Assembly: GCA_035772405.1 (NCBI GenBank) | Contig: JAYKKM010000469.1 | Coordinates: 3,102,001 to 3,166,000, forward strand | Length of the DNA: 64,000 nucleotides | Direction of reading: 5' to 3' | Source: Chrysogorgia sp. JL179-B06 | Lineage: Eukaryota; Cnidaria; Anthozoa; Scleralcyonacea; Chrysogorgiidae | Shown: positions 1-64,000 of the stretch, piece by piece | Layout of the letters: every line of letters starts with the position of its first letter | How positions within the stretch are numbered: the first letter of the stretch is position 1 | The notes under the pieces: generated by a model | Seen by the model: the letters and a program-made list of their open reading frames with translations, nothing else | Database searches by the model: none | Told to the model about the DNA's origin: nothing | Program-made: the position numbers and the translations under genes

Positions 1-2631
1 TTTCATATCTACTTTGTAGCAGCGTAAGCATTGTTTCTACTTTCTAGTTGCGATACTAATTATTTTGATGATTTTGCAATAGTAATATAAACGTTAGTTA
101 ATGTTTGTCAACTGTGATTGTACAATTTCTGTGTCTCATAACGTATTATAATAAATAATTAATATAATATCATTACTTTCAAAATTATTAGCCAGGCAAT
201 AATTTTGGTCTTTTTTTCGCTAAAATTCAAGGTAGAAAATCAAATATTCTGTAATTACTGCAATACTGCTGCTGCCTGATCATGTCTCAGATTGCACCAG
301 AATTAACGTCGGAGCTTATAGATTAAAAAAAAATCACACGGATGGTGGCACTTTCCCGTACATAAGTTTCACACACAGACCAAGCACCATGACCATGTGC
401 AGCTAGCTAGTCTACTTAGTATGACATTGACAAACGAAGTGAAGGTTATAAACTAAAATGATGTTGCTTATGATCATAATATTTTGTTGTAAAACTGACC
501 CCAAAATGCAGGAAATCACATTTCAGAGAGTTAGAAATGGACGCCCTTACAGGGTTCTCGCGCCTTCGGTGCCCTTATAACCTGAAATCTTCCTACGGCC
601 CAAAAAATGTTCAATATTTATTCATTTTACTAAACAAAAATTATTTAAACGTTATTATTCCACTGAAATAGGCTATAAAAGAACGAAAGTGGTCACTTCC
701 ACGCGCGGCTAAATACCACGTGACTTGTTAGTGTGACGTCAAGGTGTTTGCAAGTAGTGTAGTGAGAAAGCTACAAAACACGTTTGAAGATAATGCGTTG
801 CTTGCGCTCCTAACAACACTAGTTGTCGAATCACTTGACATTTTTTAAAAATAGTTTCTCTTTCGTTCTCTGTTTATCAAACACCTTGACGTCATCAGTA
901 CAATTTTGAGCTAAATTCCGACCCAGCCTCTGTCCGACACCAGACCCCATAGGCTAAATGCTCCCGGCCCGACATCATTAACCCTAAATGTTCACCATAA
1001 ATATCCCTATTCCTAACCATAAATATCCCTATAAATTGTCGGACTCTTTTTTAATTGGTCGATTCTGAGACTTAAAACAAGACTGAAAATAAATTTCGTT
1101 TCATTGGCACTTTACTAGAGATAAGAAAATTTCATTCAGTGAAATATGTGACCTAGGAAAGAATTAGTAATACCTTTGTTTCTCTTTTTCCATTCGTGAC
1201 GAATTTTCCCCTCTAATGTAATGTCTCGATCAATTCCAAGCGTGCCCATCCCCGCCGCGCATTTGACATTTATGTATTAGAGCATTTCAAATGCCCCCTC
1301 TATCCTCCGCAGAGGCTTTTCTTTTTGCGGCGGGCAACAAGTAACAACCTCCGCATCCCGCCGCCAAAAGCTTCCAAAAGAGAAATGCCTCACTGTTGGG
1401 TCAGCATAATTATGCAAAATCCCCACAGAGGGGTCGTAAAATTGATGCAAATGCCCCACGCATGGGAATATAATAAAAGATTTTTTATAATACAAGATGT
1501 TGAATATAGAATGACAATATTAAATGTTGTATTTTATTATATCAAAATTCTTAATAATGCAAAGTCGACGAGTATGAAGCTAAATTAAAGAGCAAAGGAC
1601 CATATGAAATGTGCGGTGTTCGAAATGCAGTATAGATTTATCTGCAACAGCCAAGCATCTACACTATTAACTATTTAGTATAATTTCTGAAGACGATAGC
1701 GCGGTGACTTATCACTTCACTAGAAATCATACTTGAAAAAGTTGTTTTTGTATACCAGACTATATTTAGTCGTTCCAGTCCCCTCTCGGAATCATCATTT
1801 TGATGTATGGTTTCTAAAACGTGACGAATTTTTTTTCAAAATGGCAACTATATTATTATAGCTAAAAAATCGTCGAAAAGGCTCAAAAGCTTAGCATAAA
1901 GACATTGTATATATCAGATTTCTCTCAAGATAGAACTGTCTAAGGGTAAGGAAGTTGTTTATCGTATAATTATTTGTATTTTTACGTCCGTTTTGATCGT
2001 TAGTGTGGTTTTGAAAGCTGTCAAGCGTGAAGAATTGGAAAACATCGAGCATAACACAGTTCAATCTTGATAATAACTAATATTGCCAAGGACAGTATCT
2101 GATCGTCTTCGATCCTCTAACTTTCGTTCTTGATTATATAATGTAAACATTCTTGGCAATCAATTCGATTCAATCTCGAGCATAACACAGTTCTCAATTA
2201 AATATTCAGTTCAAGTCTGAAATTATACTAAAACAAATATTCAACGATAGTCACCTCGACTTCAGTGACTAATTGTTAAATAGACACTTTGACAAATTCC
2301 CCACCCTTGGAAACAGGTGAGTCATCAAATGCCCGTCAAATACCCCGTTTGTAATGTCGACTGCGCATCCAAATGACGCGTTCTGCGTCGGGATAAAACT
2401 TATTTCAATTCATAACATCAGGCTGGGGAATTCAGTATAACGAATTTGCAAGTGTAAATAGAAATGCAAATGTCTATTGTGGTTTTAGGGTCAGATGTTA
2501 TGAATTGAAATAAGTTTTATCCCGACGCAGAACACGTTATTTTGATGCGCAGCGCCGCAGTCGATGCCCATTATAAAACCTCATGACTACGTTCAACTTT
2601 CAATCATTTAATATATTTCTGCCTGTTTTAG
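1..2631. other. 5' flank or upstream intron, no recognisable gene
   Basis: AT-rich, with stops in all frames and no ORF that I recognise. The phase-1 start of the first exon means this is an intron, not a promoter, at least in its right part. Small inverted copies of 'GACGTCAAGGTGTTTG' lie at about 735 and 880. A short direct repeat 'CCTAACCATAAATATCCCTA' occurs near 1000, and 'GAGCATAACACAGTTC' recurs at about 2048 and 2180. Confidence 0.5.
2345..2575. repeat. Fold-back element, about 230 bp
   Basis: Arms of about 65 bp (2356-2419 and 2494-2566) are near-perfect reverse complements, e.g. 'CATAACATC' against 'GATGTTATG' and 'GTCGGGATAAAAC' against 'GTTTTATCCCGAC', around a 75-bp spacer. No target duplication was established. 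It ends about 55 bp before the first exon. Confidence 0.7.
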
Positions 2632-62983
<60,352 letters not shown>

Positions 62984-63152
62984 GTAAGTGTCAGGGAAAT
63001 ATTATACATACATTGGAACCTCTACTAACAGACAAACAATATAACGGACAACGGACAGTAAGTCCAGACACTGATGTAATTATTTATTAATAGAAATTAG
63101 ACAGCGGACACCTAAAAACAACGGACAGCAAATATCGGTCCCGAAGTGTCCA

Positions 63153-63158
<6 letters not shown>

Positions 63159-63230
<72 letters not shown>
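63159..63230. repeat. (TA)n microsatellite
   Basis: About 72 bp of TA dinucleotides directly abutting the LTR of the BEL/Pao element, which apparently inserted into it. Confidence 0.95.
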
Positions 63231-63233
<3 letters not shown>

Positions 63234-63446
63234 CGGGAATGCCGTTAGAGGCTGCTTGGCCCACACAGTCACGATGTTTTATATGATATATTTGAATACT
63301 TACTTCACTGTCTCGCTCTTTCTCTCACAACAACACTCTCTCTCACATACGTAATAACATGTAATCCTGATGTGACAACTGTATCACATCAGTCGTCGCT
63401 TCCCACTTAACTAATCCTAACCTAAATGTAGTGAATATCCCACACA
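63231..63446 (-). mobile_element. 3' LTR of a BEL/Pao-type retrotransposon
   Basis: On minus the segment begins TGTGTGGGATATTCAC just after the polypurine tract CTAGGGGGAG (63447-63456) and ends CATTCCCGACA at 63231, giving TG...CA ends and a length near 216 bp. Plus-strand CTCTCTCACA-type repeats lie inside. The 5' part of the element lies beyond 64000. Confidence 0.8.
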
Positions 63447-63622
63447 CTCCCCCTAGTTGTCTCACATTTGAGGCAACTATAACGGTATGCTCGTTTTAGT
63501 ACCCTATCCTAAGCTAAACCCCATACGATAACTATAAATGTTCAAAGTTCAATTTCCCTAACTGTATAATAGAATGTATAAAAGTTTAAAAGTTCAAATA
63601 ATGGTAAATAGTTCACGTCCGT

Positions 63623-64000
63623 TTACGTGTTGCTTTCTTCGTTGTACGCCACTTCTCGTAGTCGTTCTCTCGCAATTTTGGCTGCTTCCCTTCGAGGTCG
63701 GAATGCGGCTGCGTCAGCGTTCAAAGGCGTCGTCTTTGTTCTGTCGCAGGACAGCTCCAGGGGATAGAGGTGCTGGATTGCCCTTTCCATATGAGACTTG
63801 CCGGCTCGTAGTTTTGCTCCCCTGACCACTCCATCCGTACCAGTGATTAGCGCTTCCACAATCCCCAGCTTCCATTTCCCCCTGTTCCTCGATTCACCCT
63901 TGATGACCACGACATCTCCAACTTCGAGGAAAAGTTGTTTCCTTTGATGCTGTAAATTATGTCTCTCACGAAGGCCTTTCAAGTATTCTGATGACCACCT
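63623..64000 (-). CDS. BEL/Pao retrotransposon pol, C-terminal (DUF5641-like) part
   Basis: The minus-strand frame is open from the window edge to a stop at 63623. It reads 'RWSSEYLKGLRERHN', 'LEVGDVVVIKGESRNRGKWK', 'LGIVEALITGTDGVVRGAK' and 'RAIQHLYPLEL', the DUF5641 domain that ends BEL/Pao pol after the integrase (W..eyL..LReRh...vGDvVlv.d....R..W.lgrv......dG.vR...v......r.v..l.plE). The frame is unbroken in this window, so the copy may be young. The rest of pol lies downstream. Confidence 0.9.
   Translation of the reverse strand, partial: RWSSEYLKGLRERHNLQHQRKQLFLEVGDVVVIKGESRNRGKWKLGIVEALITGTDGVVRGAKLRAGKSHMERAIQHLYPLELSCDRTKTTPLNADAAAFRPRREAAKIARERLREVAYNEESNT

Noticed and set aside
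1325..1588. ORFs at 1277-1495 (minus) and 1325-1588 (plus) as upstream exons
   Set aside because: Overlapping, unrecognised, no splice-site fit with the phase-1 start at 2632.

Overview
The window is eukaryotic, AT-rich and intron-rich. It is dominated by one very large gene on the + strand, a polycystin-1 family (PKD1-like) receptor/channel gene. I can place 26 exons from 2632 to 62983. Every junction has an AG acceptor and a GT donor, and the reading phase is preserved across all 25 introns, giving about 3,670 codons. Both ends of the gene are missing: the first exon seen starts in mid-codon (phase 1), and the last stops in phase 1 at the beginning of the polycystin (TOP) channel domain, so the pore half lies beyond position 64000.

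Domain order in the predicted protein: discoidin (F5/8C) domain (exons 1-2); a beta-sandwich module resembling Methyltransf_FA (exon 3, tentative); LamG/concanavalin-like domain (exons 4-5); second F5/8C domain (exons 6-9); WSC domain plus a PKD-like repeat (exon 10); an unassigned Cys-containing region and about eight PKD repeats (exons 11-12); REJ region (exons 12-15); a linker with a charged coiled coil (exons 16-20); GAIN/GPS with the HL|T cleavage triad (exons 21-22); TM1; PLAT domain and TM2-3 (exon 23); TM4-5 (exon 24); TM6 (exon 25); start of the TOP domain (exon 26).

Almost everything else is intronic repeat: (a) tandem arrays, namely 78-bp (3.9-4.5 kb), 24-bp (9.5-11.1 kb), 17-bp (33.0-35.3 kb, about 2.3 kb long), 18-bp (36.2-36.6 kb) and a 4.2-kb CTTTA/CTTTG satellite with a higher-order unit (37.4-41.6 kb), plus long (TA)n tracts; (b) at least three tRNA-derived SINE families, one forming a dimeric higher-order tandem array at 19.6-21.2 kb; (c) many fold-back elements, some with clear target-site duplications (8-bp hAT type at 2938-3606; TTAA type at 12331-12958, 53460-53736 and 58665-59325, the last sharing a TTAA with a second element at 59330-59631); (d) retroelement relics: LINE reverse transcriptase (18.1-19.3 kb, minus; 28.0-28.6 kb, plus), a Ty3/gypsy RNase H scrap (7.7 kb), a Penelope-like GIY-YIG endonuclease tail (47.8-48.2 kb, minus) and a BEL/Pao 3' end with LTR (63.2-64.0 kb, minus); (e) a broken RecQ-like helicase fragment at 30.1 kb.

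A 6.6-kb segment (48282-54895) has matching inverted ends made of GGTGTAA/TTACACC subrepeats and sits between (TA)n tracts. It is the best candidate for an undescribed mobile element here.

The organism is an invertebrate animal. A cnidarian, probably an anthozoan, fits the gene architecture, the SINE/fold-back load and the 'CTCGTTCCCAGGG'-type scraps (30.86 and 57.25 kb), but this is inference without a database search.
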